In this document: positions 34,616 through 46,619 of the stretch, in pieces
Layout of the letters: each line of letters starts with the position of its first letter
Position numbering within the stretch: position 1 is the first letter of the stretch
Assembly (NCBI GenBank): GCA_003255025.1
Contig: QANY01008651.1
Span: 1,783,279 to 1,847,278, forward strand
From: Datisca glomerata
Taxonomy: Eukaryota > Streptophyta > Magnoliopsida > Cucurbitales > Datiscaceae
Direction: 5' to 3'
DNA: 64,000 bases
Made by a program: the position numbers and the translations under genes
The notes under the pieces: model-generated
What the model was told of the DNA's origin: nothing
Database searches by the model: none
What the model saw: the letters and a program-made list of their open reading frames with translations, nothing else

Positions 34616-35068
34616 GAAAGGCTCCCTATGCTTCAGCAGTTGGAAGTCTCATATATGTTAAGTTTACAAGACCAGACATATGTTATGCAGTGAAAATTAT
34701 CAGTCGTTAACAATCGAATCCAGGTTTGGAACACTGGATTGCAGTAAAGCACATTCTCAAGTGTCTAAGGAGAACGAGAAATTATATGCTTGTTTGTTCA
34801 GTTAGAGACCTGAATTGCACTGGATATACTGATTATGAATCAGATAAGGATAGTCAATCGCCGACGTCCAGGTCATACACAAAAGTGATCTAACTATTAT
34901 GAAGATAACGTTGTATCAGAATATGGCTCTGACTGTTATGGAGATAACATTGGATCACAACCTGGCTGACCCATTTACCAAGACACTTCTTGCGAAGATG
35001 TTTGAGGGTCATGTGCAAAACATGTGGTTGAGAGAAATGCCATATTTGTTTTAGGGTAATTGGGAGAT
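34616..35068 (+). pseudogene. Copia B RNase H, partial, and 3' leader to LTR
   Basis: Motifs APYASAVGSLIYV, TRPDICYAVKIISR, NPGLEHWIAVKHILKCLRRT and TGYTDYESDKDSQSPTSRSY mark the end of the reverse transcriptase and the start of RNase H. The RNase H middle is deleted: the sequence jumps to HNLADPFTKTL-like coding (about 34957-34995) and then to the purine-rich stretch AATTGGGAGAT next to the 3' LTR. Confidence 0.8.
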
Positions 35069-37257
35069 TGTTGGGGGTTATGCACTCAAAGCATGTGTAT
35101 TGACATTTTGATATGAAATTTAATGAACATTACATTTTTCTTATAATTGTTCTTTTAAATTATTGTTGAATAATTTATATACATATTTGAAAATTTCATA
35201 TTCATTAATGAGATTATGATCTTGTATTAGTACGAGAGGGTTGAGATAATAATTAATGAATAAAATTATCAGCAACATATTAAAGTATGGAATCTTTAAT
35301 GAATTGTTGCCAATGCTTAGTTGTGATCTAAAACTAGATCATCTTAGAATATGTACTTTATATAACGAGATTATATATGTCTGGAACGATGTGAATTAAT
35401 ATCTGTATCAACATGCCGTTTATCATAAAGATTTAATACACATCAATTCGATGATCATCTGTAGATCAGTCTAAATCTTGAGTAGTCATGAACTCCTATA
35501 CATGTCTATTAGATATTTTGATTCACTTGTAAATGTTTGTTTGTAAAACATGCTAGTGATTTTTGTTTTGGAGATTCAGTGATATGGGCGGCAGAGAACA
35601 TGATTTTAAAGGATTCGGAATCTAAACTTTCTTAACGGATCATATATTGGTTCTCTTAAGTGTGTTAATTTTGGAACTGAATGGTTAGTGAGCTCAAATT
35701 TATAATAAGATTATAAATTAATCATTCACTGGTGGATTAATGGTACTTAAAGATCAAGAGTTAATTAGAAAAGTAACATGATAATTTTGACCAGTTTTAA
35801 TTTACGAACCAATAATTGGAGAACTTAAATGAAAAGATTATATCAGCGGATTACATGAGAATACTTTATAAATACATTCTATAATCACTAAGAGTTCAAT
35901 TCCATATTATAGTGGAGTAATAATATAATTAATAAATAAAATTATTTAACTAAAGAGTTTAATTAATAATTTGATTTATTGAAGCATAGAATTATCGGTC
36001 TATGGTCCCCAAGTCACCTCTGTACAGCGTAGTTTAGGATGTGCATATTTCAGAACATGAGAAAAGAACTAACTTACAAATGAATTTTTATTCTGGGGCA
36101 TGTATATAATTATGAGATAATTATGTGTGATTAATTAATTAAATTATTTATATATATAAATATTTTTTTGGGAAATTATATGTATAAATAATTATCGATT
36201 ATTTTTCTAATTATCGATAGGTGAGACAAAATATCTAATTTGTGAAATTAGATAATTAAATTATTATTAAATAATAATTTGGATATACTAAATCTGTTAT
36301 TTATGAAATAACAGATAATTTAGTTGATAGAGATAATCAGACATGTTAATTTTGAATTAACTCATATCTAAATATTTATCTGATTAAAAAATATATTTAA
36401 TTTACAGTTAATCAATGATTGGGAATCATAGATCACTATGGACTGGTGTAGTGCCACGTGGTAGTACAACAATAGGCGTGTAAGGCTATAGTGCCGCACG
36501 ACACTGTGTTGCTTAACACCAATTGTAGTGTCGTGTGGCACTGCCGTTGTGCACCATTTTTCAGCGGGTTCCACTGCATTGGGCAATTTGAAATTAAATA
36601 TTAATTTTTAATTTTTAATTATCCCTAAATATCTTCTCCGCCATTATCTGAAAAATATATAGATATTATCCTAATGGCATCAATCAGTTGAAATAGTTCA
36701 TCAGTTCATCAATCAGAGAATTGAGTTGAGAACACAAGTAGTTACAGTGATTTTTCTCTACAATTAAAAGTTAATCAAATCTCTAAAAGAATGATCATCA
36801 CGTTCTTTTAGAGAATCGTCTTACTAAAATCCTCAGTAAATCTTTAGATATCATGTGTTGAGTACATCTGGAGACAAAAAAGTGTCTTGTAATATTCTAT
36901 GTGCCCACACACGTCCTGGTGCGTTGATGATTGACTTGGAAGATCTTGGTGTGGATCTGGGAGTCTATTGATCGTTAGAACGGTTTCATGGGATGGAGGA
37001 TCGATCGGTTTTGCATGGACGCTTGATATAGACTACAAGAGGTAAATGATTTAACCTTCTATGTTGTAGATTTAATGTATAAATATATAATGGATCCTGA
37101 CTGATTGAAAAAAGTTTTTAATAAAAAGTTTTTATTTGAGTATCGTTGCGTTGTGCAAGTTTTATTTTATTAAAAGATTCGATCTTTTTTAAAAGTTTAA
37201 TTTGTAAATGATCACGCGTCACACGCTTCCGCCGCGCACACGCCGTGACGACCAACA
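35069..37257 (+). repeat. Copia B 3' LTR, 2189 bp, complete
   Basis: Starts TGTTGGGGGTTATGCACTCA and ends CGACCAACA. It aligns with the copia A LTR over its whole length and with the copia B 5' LTR from 36080 on. A GC-richer cluster of short inverted motifs (36447-36554) matches similar clusters in the other copies. Confidence 0.9.
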
Positions 37258-37260
37258 ATC

Positions 37261-40200
37261 TCAGCTATAGATATGATCAACATAATCGTCCACCTCATTC
37301 TTATTCTCCATAATACATAATCTGATATGACTACAAGGTATGCTTGTAAGTTCCCAGCTCATACAACCACATTTCATATTTATCATATAGTCTATCTCCT
37401 CCCTGTATGCAGTGCAGCTCATTGCATCTTCCTTAGCACCCCACATGTTCTCTTCCTCATACAGTTCATCTCCTCCTCCGTATGAAATGCAGCTCATTGC
37501 ATCTTTCTTAGCATCATTTATCTTCTTTTGAATCCTAGGACAAATGAACACATTCAATTTTCTCATTCCATCCCTTTTTATTTGAAACCTCTTCATAAGA
37601 ATTCTTCTTTTCATCTCCATCATTGTTAGGATGGGCTTGTCCCTTGCTTCTAATATCATCTTGTTGAAAGCCTTAGCCATGCTATTACATAACATGTCAC
37701 TTTTGACTCCATAATCAAATGCATGTTTACACCAACTATCAGACAGCCACGTGTACGCTTTGACATTCAACTCCTTAATTCTCTCCATATATGTGTCAAA
37801 GTTTAGAATAATAATTGCCCTGACATCACTCCATAAAAGGTCATTGAGCGCCTTCCCTTTGAAGAGTTTAGCATGATTGGCATATAAGGCCTAGCACAAT
37901 GCTTATGATTGGCTCTAGGCATTAATGCAATTACAGTTTCACATAAACCCTACAAACAAATTAAAAAGGAATATAAGTATCCACATAAATGTCTAAATAA
38001 CTTGTAAAAAAGAATAGAAACATTAATACCTTTTGTTCGTTTAACATTATAGTCCAACCACGTTCCTCCCATATGCCTATGTCATTAAGTAGATTCATTA
38101 AAAACTAAGTCCATCTCTTCTTATTTTCTGACTCCACGACAGCATAAGCAATTGGGAAGATATTATCGTTTACGTCTTTCCCAGTCGTAGTAAGCAAGTG
38201 ACCCTTAAAATTATACTTCAAATGACAACCATCTATGGATATTATCGGTTTACATCCATCAAGAAATCTCTTCCAACACGCGTCCAACTAAACATACATA
38301 CTTTGAAACAACAAGTTCTCTCCTTTCACCTCAATGGTACTTCTCGGATTCCATTTTTTTATTGCTTCACAATAATCCCACACTTTTTTGTATTGATCCA
38401 CTACACACTCTTGAATCTTATCCAATGCTTTTCATTTCACCCTATAGCATTTATCGAAGGACACAATGACTCTATGATTATCCCTTAACAAATCTTTCAA
38501 CACTGATAAATCCATGTTAGATGAGTCAGGAATCAACTTAAAGTACATATTCGCTATCCAAGTTGATGTGGCATTTCTATTATTCCTTGCTTTAGCATAA
38601 TTGGTATGTTGATGGATGGAAGTCTTAATTTGAAATGATTTTTCCCTCTGAGTAAGTGATGCATGTATTATCCATCCACAATTCTTCCCTTTGCATAGTG
38701 CAGTGAACCTAGTTCTATCATTTTTTCCATAGTAATCAAAATTGTATTGAAGGGCATACTCTCTTATTACGATTTTTTAGAGTGCAAGTGTACACTATCA
38801 TTGTCAAATAATAAAATTTCTATGAAAATATTAAAATTGACTATACCTTGATTTTAATTGAGAATGACAAAAGGTTGGGATTTTTTTAATGAAAGTTCAA
38901 ACTAAAAAGACTAAAACTTGATAAAGAGAAATAATTCAAATTTGAATAGTTGAAAGCTCTAGGGTTTTTGATTTCACCAAATCAAACATGTTCTAAATTC
39001 TAAATCTTAATCAATCAATATTTATCAAATTATTGACAACGAATTTCTCTAATGTAATTATAAATATTTCTCAAGCATCAATAGCAATGAATCAAAAATA
39101 CTAATCCCACATCTCTGTCTTATAATTGTCACACTAGATCCATAACTATCTCTAACTTATGAAATTCTAATGGTGTTATAAACAAGGAGCAAATTTAATC
39201 AACACTTCTCAGTCTCTGAATTAAATCCAAAATCATGCAATAGTTGGCCAAACAATCACAAGCATTAAGAGCGGATTATAACACTCAATAATACTGAATA
39301 AACATCGATTGAATTGAAAATCGAAATATATGAAAAATCATGGTTTGGTTGCATCGTAGTCCTAGATAAGAAAATTAGAACATAGTAGAACAATAAAACA
39401 TCCTAATAATATTCATGGACATAGAGGAAAAGAAAAGAAACACTAGATCCGTCTCCTGGTTTGATCCGTCTTCGTTTCCTCTCCAAAAAGCTCTCTTCTG
39501 TGCCTCCCACATCCAATGAGATCTCCCAAAAAATCCTTAATTTTTTTATACACTAGGATATGATAAGGATAAGATTGAAGTAAAAAAAATCACAAAAATG
39601 CTAGAATCTAGCCAGTGTCGCGACGTTGGCCAATCTGTATGTGCGCCAGCGTCACGATGCTGGCTTACTGTAACACACAGCGTCGCGACGCTGGCTCTCT
39701 GCACATGTCCATCCTTTTCACGTTTTATCTACATTTTGCCTTCCAACTCTTTCAAAAATCAACCCAAATGCATTTGAATATCATTTCTACAACAATAAAA
39801 ATAAAACAAATATAAATCAAACAATAAAACATAAAGAACCATCTCTCAATCGGCCACTATCATACTCTGGTTCAAATACACTAGGCTCATCAATCACTTT
39901 TTCTTTGCTCCTTTTGTCATTATTTTGACTCTTACTACCGAACCATTTGTTCAAGTCATCTTCATTTATGTGAAATTGATTTGAATTGACAAACAAGGCT
40001 TTTTTGTCCTCTACCCAATCCTCAGGCTTATTAAAATCCTTCAACACTTCACTAGACCTACTATCATTATCATCATCTTCCTCAATAACAAATTCATTTA
40101 ATTTAGTCTGTGGGGATGCAGGTGCAAGTGCAGGTGGAGATGCAACACTAGGTGCAGGTAGAATACATTCTCAATAAACTTATTCAATGAATATGACACA

Positions 40201-40446
40201 TAAACTTGCAGAAAATCATGACCAAATAATTCAAGTTAAGAGAACATTTCATTTATATCAGCATCAGAACACATAGGTTTTAACATGCTTAAGTCTTCAT
40301 GCGGGTACTTATAATTATATCCCGATATATTACCATATCTTATTTCTTCCACTGTACCCTTAATTCTAGATATGTTATAAATCAAGATCAATATTACGAA
40401 ACTTACAGAGCTCACCACAATAAATCTCTACTGTTATATCCATCAT
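37261..40446 (-). pseudogene. MULE (mudrA-like) transposase 1, split by a solo LTR and truncated by copia B
   Basis: Encodes a Mutator-like DDE transposase, which cuts and reinserts MULE DNA. In reading order: start MDITVEIYCGELCKFRN (40443), an acidic N-terminal region (DLSMLKPMCSDADINEMFS; then VLKDFNKPEDWVEDKKALFV) to 39837; a solo LTR (38770-39836); the MuDR DNA-binding region REYALQYNFDYYGKNDRTRF and CGWIIHASLT (38500-38769); the DDE start IISIDGCHLKYNFKGHLLTT (38105-38287); a stretch LYANHAKLFKGKALNDLLW-like (about 37830-37900); and the SWIM finger CGCMSW...PCSHI (37330-37390). Frameshifts occur near 40390, 40200, 38290, 38100 and 37800. It ends after DDYVDHIYS at copia B, so the last residues are lost. 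Confidence 0.9.
38770..39836 (-). repeat. Solo gypsy LTR inside MULE 1
   Basis: The reverse complement of this segment matches the LTR at 32118-33250 (shared GTGTACACTATC, ATCAAAAACCCTAGAGCTTT on the minus strand, and TTGAATTGAAAATC-type motifs). It begins CGATTTTTTAGAGTG, where TGATTTTTCTAGA is expected. The outer about 60-80 bp on the right side are missing or diverged. It interrupts the transposase between the acidic region and REYALQYNF, with no internal element sequence on either side. Confidence 0.8.
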
Positions 40447-40884
40447 TTCCACAATATTTGCTATTCTTTTCACTTGCAATGACCTAACATAGGAGTTAGG
40501 GATAAACAATACCAGAACAAAGCATAGAAAATAACAAAATAACTTTATAGAAGAGAACAAAACAAAACAAAATAACTTTACAGAACAAAATAACTTTACA
40601 GAACAAAATAACTTTACAGAATAAAATAATTTTACAGAACAAACAAAGCCAAACATTAAAACAAAAACTAAACAATACATAAACAAATACAGAACAAAAC
40701 AAAATTGTGCATAAACAAATACAAAACAAAACAAAATCGTGCATAAACAATACATAATCTGAAAATTGAGCCATGAAAACACATAAACAAATACAGAACC
40801 TGAAACCCCAGATACATATAACCCCATAAACCAACGAGAACAGAACCCCATTAAAAATTATAGTATGAAATAAAGAAACCCAAA
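40447..40884. other. 5' flank of MULE 1 with short tandem repeats
   Basis: Non-coding A/C-rich DNA. It contains four 18-bp units of AAAATAACTTTACAGAAC (40568-40640) and repeats of AAACAAATACAGAACAAAAC type (40680-40800). The stretch lies upstream of the transposase start and probably belongs to the MULE 5' region. Confidence 0.55.
40568..40640 (+). repeat. 18-bp tandem repeat, four units
   Basis: Consecutive copies of AAAATAACTTTACAGAAC; the last copy has two substitutions. Confidence 0.85.
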
Positions 40885-40990
40885 AGATCGAGCCAACAGA
40901 AACCCAGAAGATCGAGCCAACAGAAACACAGAAGATCGAGCCAACAGAAACCCGAAAGATCGAGCCAACAGAAACCCGAAAGATCGAGCC
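40885..40990 (+). repeat. 24-bp tandem repeat, five starts
   Basis: AGATCGAGCCAACAGAAACC recurs at 40885, 40909, 40933, 40957 and 40981 (the last only as AGATCGAGCC), exactly 24 bp apart. A weaker copy (AGACCGAGCC) is at 41041. Because the unit is a multiple of three, the minus strand gives an 8-residue repeat with the core WLDL. Confidence 0.9.
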
Positions 40991-42460
40991 ATATATACCA
41001 ATTTTCGATGAACATAGTGCATAAAACTAACAAACCTAGAAGACCGAGCCATGAAAATTCAAAATTTGGAAGAAAAAAAATGAATGATCGAAATAGAGTA
41101 CATACCCGAAAGAATAATCAAGAAATTATGGAGATTTCGACCTCTTTGACCCTCAGATCTGGCAAAAAAAATCAAACCCTAGCCCTCCATTCACTCTCTA
41201 TCGCAATGAATCCTTTCCCCCTCCCTTGCAATTTTACGATTTCTGGGAGAAACAGTAAAAGTAAAAAAGTAAGAAAAAAATTCACTTCACTTAACTTCTG
41301 TTAACGGATGCACGCACGTAACTTTTAAGGTTATTTTTTACGAAAATTCTAACGGGGTATATTTTACAGTTTCGTCAAAATAAATTGGTATAAAATATGA
41401 AAAAAGTGTAGAACTATATTTTACATTTTGATCAAAGTAAATGAATATATTTTATATTTTAATCAATTATTAACTTACGAATAATTATTGCACATCACTT
41501 TATTATTAAATTTTTATATAATTTTTGTCGTTGTGGAAGTACTCATTACAAAAAAGGTTTCGTCTTATCATGTTGTTCATAAAATGTATTACAATGAGTA
41601 TGATACTTCAACTATACTGGTTCTGGTATAGCATCGGGCTTATTTTTGCTTGCATATTTACTTCCAACGAATTGCATGTAACATAAATGAATGAGTAAAT
41701 AGTATAAGTGAATTCATATTAGGTGTAAATGACTAAAACAAACAAAATAAACTTACGCATTCTTTCATAATTTAATTTCTCAATTTCTCTTGATTTTGTT
41801 GATAATAAGCGAAGATGCTTGTAAAATAATAACAATATTAATAATTATAAGAGAGAGTTTATCATTAAAATATTTACAATAGCAATTTCACATTTGCATC
41901 TGCATGTATAAATACAAATTTAAGTGAGATTGGGGATTCGCTCTAACTTACAACCTCTTGATATAGTTGTGGGGTTAAATCAACCGTGTTAATTCATATC
42001 GTCTAAATTTTTTACCCAATAAAGAAGAACACATTATTTGTAATGCTGCAATCTTTTATTCAAAATTTCTTGTAATTAATTTTCAGAAAAATATTTTGTA
42101 GAACCACTATATTCAATATCATTATGTTTTATCAGTAAAAGGTATGTATATTGCTAAAAAATTGGTCTCTCTATGTGAGGATCAAATTAGTGGATCTATT
42201 GTTTCGAATCAGTACAAAAAATAACTAAAATTTTACCCACGAGATCAAGAATTCATTCAAAAGTTTTTTATTCCTATCATGTTAAATGGACCACAAAATG
42301 CAAAGAGTGATGATTCTCCATTTTTTATTGCAGCATCATATTAACTCTATCTTAGTAATGGTATTTTAAAGTGAGAAGTCAGTGTATTTTTTAAATTATC
42401 TACCAATATTTTTTGCAAGTTTATTTATTTTTCGGCTTTTCTATTACTTCATCCTTTTAT
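40991..42460. other. AT-rich stretch, no recognisable gene
   Basis: Includes a leader-like segment on the minus strand around 41160-41210 (GGGCTAGGGTTTGA). The part from 41330 (CGGGGTATATTTTACAG and similar) could hold the MULE 1 terminal repeat, but no matching left end survives to test it. 41400-42460 is plain AT-rich DNA. Confidence 0.4.
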
Positions 42461-42463
42461 TTA

Positions 42464-42836
42464 AGAGTGTTCAAACGTGTCTCGAACTGAACCGAAAATG
42501 ACTAGTTCGGTCGGTTCGTTATATGTATTCGGTTCAGTTTGGTTCAGGAAAATTACCGAACTGAAATTTTGGTTCGGTTTGGATTTTTTGTGGTTTCCAA
42601 ACCGAACCGAAACTTTGATTTTATAATTTTTTTTATTTTTTATATATAATTTCATATAAAATCGAACCGAAACTTTGATTTTTATCATTATTTTTTCAAT
42701 AATATCATTTAAAAATTAAAATTTTAATTTAATAATACTGAACCAAACTGAAACTCACGGTTCGATTCGGCTCAGTTCTTTTGATATGATCAGTTTGGTT
42801 CGGTTTCATTGCTGAACCAAACCATGAACACCCCTA
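42464..42836 (+). mobile_element. MITE-like repeat with GTGTTCA ends
   Basis: The left end reads GAGTGTTCAAACG and the right end CCATGAACACCCCT, so the termini are inverted (GGGTGTTCA). Between them are many copies of GGTTCGGT and ACCGAACCGAAAC on both strands, and a direct pair of ATCGAACCGAAACTTTGATTTT-like segments (about 42598 and 42660). This composition is typical of short non-autonomous hAT-like plant repeats. It has no coding content. Confidence 0.6.
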
Positions 42837-44960
42837 CTTTCGTTTAAATTGTTTTACTTTGTTTCGTGAAGGCTTCAAATTAATTTCAAGGTAATTTTAT
42901 GTTCAAGATTTTATTTTGTTTCGCAATTTATTTATTTATTTATTTTCGGTTGTTTGCATTTTTTGTTGTAAATATCTTGTTTATGCGGGTTTTACATTTT
43001 TGCAGCTTCTTGTTAACAATAATATTACTTTAGGTTAATAAGGATTCTGCATTTAAAAGAATTTGTGTTACTATTTTTTTATGATTTTCAAATGGTTAAG
43101 ACAAATCTGGAAATGTTGAATAAAAATTTAATAGAACTCGAATCATGTTAATACTTATTCTTAGACCAATGGTCTTAATAACTCGTGTTAATGGAAAAGA
43201 ACAGTCCAGTACATCTTATGTTAATAACTCTTCTAATTTTTAGGAAGAAAACATAACAATCGTGCTAAAATAATAACAATCGACAAGAACGAAAGTGAAA
43301 AAAAATGTCGATTAAAATAATATTTATCTTTAATAAAAAATAAAAAAAATATTGAAAAACAAATATGAGAAGGAAAAGTTGACTAAATTTTAGAATTAAT
43401 ATTAAAACATTAAATGTTTAAAAATATATTAAAAAAATGCTTCAAAAAAATTTAGAAAGATACAATCATCATAACTTTCATATTTTCTCATAGATTTGCT
43501 AGATATTTAAAAAATAAATAGGTTTTAAGAAGAAAAATAATTAATAAAAATGTTTCTAACGTGTAAGAGGGTATTGTTTCTTTTCAATTAAATACATGAC
43601 AATTTTTACTCAGTAAGGGTCATTTTAGACAAATCATTCAAAATTGAATTCACATTTAATAGAAATGTTTATTTTTCTACAACAATTTTGTTGGGTGAGA
43701 TAATAACTTGTTATTATGAAAGTGACATATCCACATCATTTCTCATATTTTTTTGTCCACGAAGTCTTTTACACAAAAATTCCACCAACAATACATCCTT
43801 CATTAAGCCTAGCATAGACCACTCTAAATTTACCGTGAGTTTACAGTATATATGGTATCGCATTCAACGTGATTATGAATATATGATCTTTGTATCAGAG
43901 CTCCCACATAACAATGACAGAATAGCTATTGTATTATCACACCTTAATTTCTCATTTCTTGCATGTAAATCATATAATAGTAATGTGCTTTATAATATTA
44001 TAGGATATCAGGAGTCATAATTTGAATCATAATCTAATAAGAAGTCTTATGATTTCTATATACGACACGTGATAAAAAAATTGATGTATAGGATGATTCA
44101 CATTTCAATTGATTTCATTTAGTTCATCAATTGAACAAAATGAAAAAAATGTATCGATTAATTAAGAGTATGGAGTCGAACTAAATATATTGAATTGAAT
44201 TGCTATAAGACAACACTTATGAAATACGATTGAATCTACGATATGAAATATGTTCTGAATTGCTTTGTACAAATTTTCATTAAATTAATTACAAAGCAAC
44301 CCTTATATTTTGACATTTTTATAAGGGAGAACTATATAAATGACCTATCTGGACTATTTATGTAGCTAAATGATCGGTGCAATATTTTTTTTTACAAAAA
44401 TGATCGAAGAGAATAAGACAAAATATAATGAAATTATTGATCGGTCTCCGTGAAAAATCGCGGGGACGTGCTTCGTTAATGACATATTTTTTAATTATTT
44501 TACTTCTCTCGTGTAGTGCGCAGGAACACGGGTGACACATAAAAAAATAATTATTTTACTTTCTTGTGCAGTGCGCTGTGGCACAGTGCACGCTGTCTTT
44601 AGTTATTTTTTTTAATATTTCTTTAGCTTTTTTTATATTTAGTTACTCGCTGATAAATTTTTGTATTTTTGTGAGGTTGGAATCGAATTCATGAGCCTTT
44701 TCCTTTAGGATAGAACTGAATCAAACAATGCATTTTTTTTCACAATGCACTCCCTTAGTAACTAAGTAACTAAATTATTGATAGTGTGCAATTAATTTAT
44801 ATACGACATAAATGAACTCACTTAATTTGACTCATTGATTAATTTACACAACATGATGTTTAATTATATGTAAATCATGTATAGATTTTATGTAAGAAGT
44901 TAACTTCCTTAATGAGAAAGAAGAAAATTCACTTGCATAAGGTAACCGATTCTTCTCCAT
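42837..44960. other. AT-rich stretch, no recognisable gene
   Basis: Long A/T-rich DNA. An open frame at 43688-44020 has no domain I recognise and no homolog elsewhere in the window; I treat it as chance. Confidence 0.4.
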
Positions 44961-44969
44961 CCTTCCATG

Positions 44970-45150
44970 TCCCAAGACTAACCAGGCACTGGCCAATTCC
45001 CATCTTCCTCAAAATTCCAAAGCAGAACCGTAAAAGAGCAATATATCAGCCAATGATTATTAGCTTCCCCTTTCAACTTGTAGAGTGGACATCTGTTAAC
45101 CAATTGAAAGCCCTTGATATTCAAGTTATCCAAAGTGACATTACTTCCCC
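44970..45150 (-). pseudogene. LINE fragment: zinc-binding region of reverse transcriptase (zf-RVT)
   Basis: Read on the minus strand, the segment gives TLDNLNIKGFQLVNRCPLYK followed by NNHWLIYCSF and VLLWNF. This is the zf-RVT domain near the 3' end of plant LINE ORF2 (L-x2-R/K-G...NRCPLC...HL/WL..C...LW). The second Cys of CPLC is Tyr here. Only this domain is visible and no LINE termini remain. Confidence 0.75.
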
Positions 45151-45159
45151 ATGAAATTG

Positions 45160-46615
45160 TTCAACCTGGAATGACAAGTCTATAAAATAATTTAATTACC
45201 TATAGTAATAAATTACGTACTTTAAGGTTATAAACTGATTACATTGCAAGTAATTCTTTGTTTCACCATAAATCAAATTCTCTAACCAAAAAAGACAAAC
45301 AAAGCTAACACTCAGTAAAGCACACCAACCTCTTTTACCGTTTATTTTTCAGAATAACGCTAAACACTTCCACAACAACCAAACTCAATAAAGCATCATT
45401 TCTATCTTTGATATCGTTTTCAACCTTCACAAATTCACTTCAATTTTGTACAAGAATTGACAACTATACTATGATATATTAGCAAAATTTTGATAGCAAA
45501 TATAATACCAGAACCACAACTTGACAGCAACCACCGTAACAGAGAAGGAGCACGACAAGGCCAGGGCATGACGAATGTGCACGATTTGACAGACTATCAG
45601 AATATACAAGACATAGGTCACCAAGAGAGGACGACTGTCGTTATAGCTCAAGGCGGAGCTTTGTGATCTAACATAGAAGAAGCACGAGCCGGAGAACGAT
45701 GGAGCTGTGTGATCTAGGGCGTCTGTGGGGAGAGAGATTTTGGTACCCAAATGTAACACCTGAATGATGGAGCCACACGATTTAGGCTTTACGTAGAGAG
45801 AGAAAGATAGAGAGTTTACTGTTGTAGTGAGAGAGAGAGACAAAAGGTATGAGCGAGTAAATATAGGAAAATAGACAAAAAAGTAATGTTATAAACAAGC
45901 AAACACAGCGCACCAAAAAATCGGCCATACTTACAAACAAAGTTACACGGCCATTCTTTTTAAACGACTCTGTAAAAGTGATGAAATTTTCATTTCCACT
46001 TTTTATAATCACATTCTCAAATAAATATTTGTCATGCTTATCAAAACTAGTTTACCATTCTTCACAAGTTTGTCCATAATATATATAAAAGTGGCATGAT
46101 TAGGAGAATTATTTTTGGACAATTTTGTCCATGTGTTTCTTCACTAATCATATAACACCATTTAAAAATATATGTGTCACACTCTTATTAGTTGGTATCA
46201 AATACGATAATTAACCAAATTCTCATCTATATTTACTCTCTCACTAACTTTGACATTTAAAAATTATTATTTCACTAAGGTATGGGTCATCGAATCTATG
46301 CATAACTTTGCGGAGATTGATTTATTATTTTCAATTGTGTTATATTTAAATAATAACAACAACAGCAAAAACAACAACAGCAATAAGAAGAATAAGAAGT
46401 TTACTTAGTAATAATAATAATATACAAATATATTCTATACGGTTTAAAACTGTCAAAGACAATACAGTTCAAAAAAAGCTGCCTGCCAATGAAAACAATA
46501 CACATAAATGGCAGATTCAAATAGTCAATTTCAAAAAACAACTAAAATTGAAATGCATAACAATAAGTTTTTCCATACAAAAAACAACTTAAATGTCAAT
46601 TGTTGCATAAATGTT
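45160..46615. other. Non-coding stretch, no recognisable gene
   Basis: Around 45530-45840 the sequence is GC-richer with GAGAGA runs and weak repeats of CTGTGTGATCTA(G/A)GGC and CCGGAGAACGATGGAGC motifs. The remainder is AT-rich, with an AACAACAACAGC-type microsatellite at 46355-46400. Confidence 0.4.
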
Positions 46616-46619
46616 GTGT

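Larger units (their letters stand above)
25501..37257 (+). mobile_element. Ty1/copia element B, degenerate, with gypsy insertion
   Basis: Plus-strand copia element closely related to copia A. Order: truncated 5' LTR (25501-26740), leader, a tandem duplication of leader plus gag N terminus, gag zinc knuckle, protease, the 3' end of a gypsy element (about 30640-33250), end of integrase, reverse transcriptase, partial RNase H, and a complete 3' LTR (35069-37257). The 3' LTR ends inside the C terminus of the MULE transposase, so the element inserted into that gene. Coding parts are broken throughout. Confidence 0.85.

Noticed and set aside
43688..44020. 110-codon open frame in AT-rich DNA
   Set aside because: No recognisable motif, no good context, and AT-rich composition gives such frames by chance.
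45818..45829. TGTTGTAGTG motif as another CACTA terminus
   Set aside because: No insertion boundary, partner end or subterminal repeats around it; likely chance next to GAGAGA.
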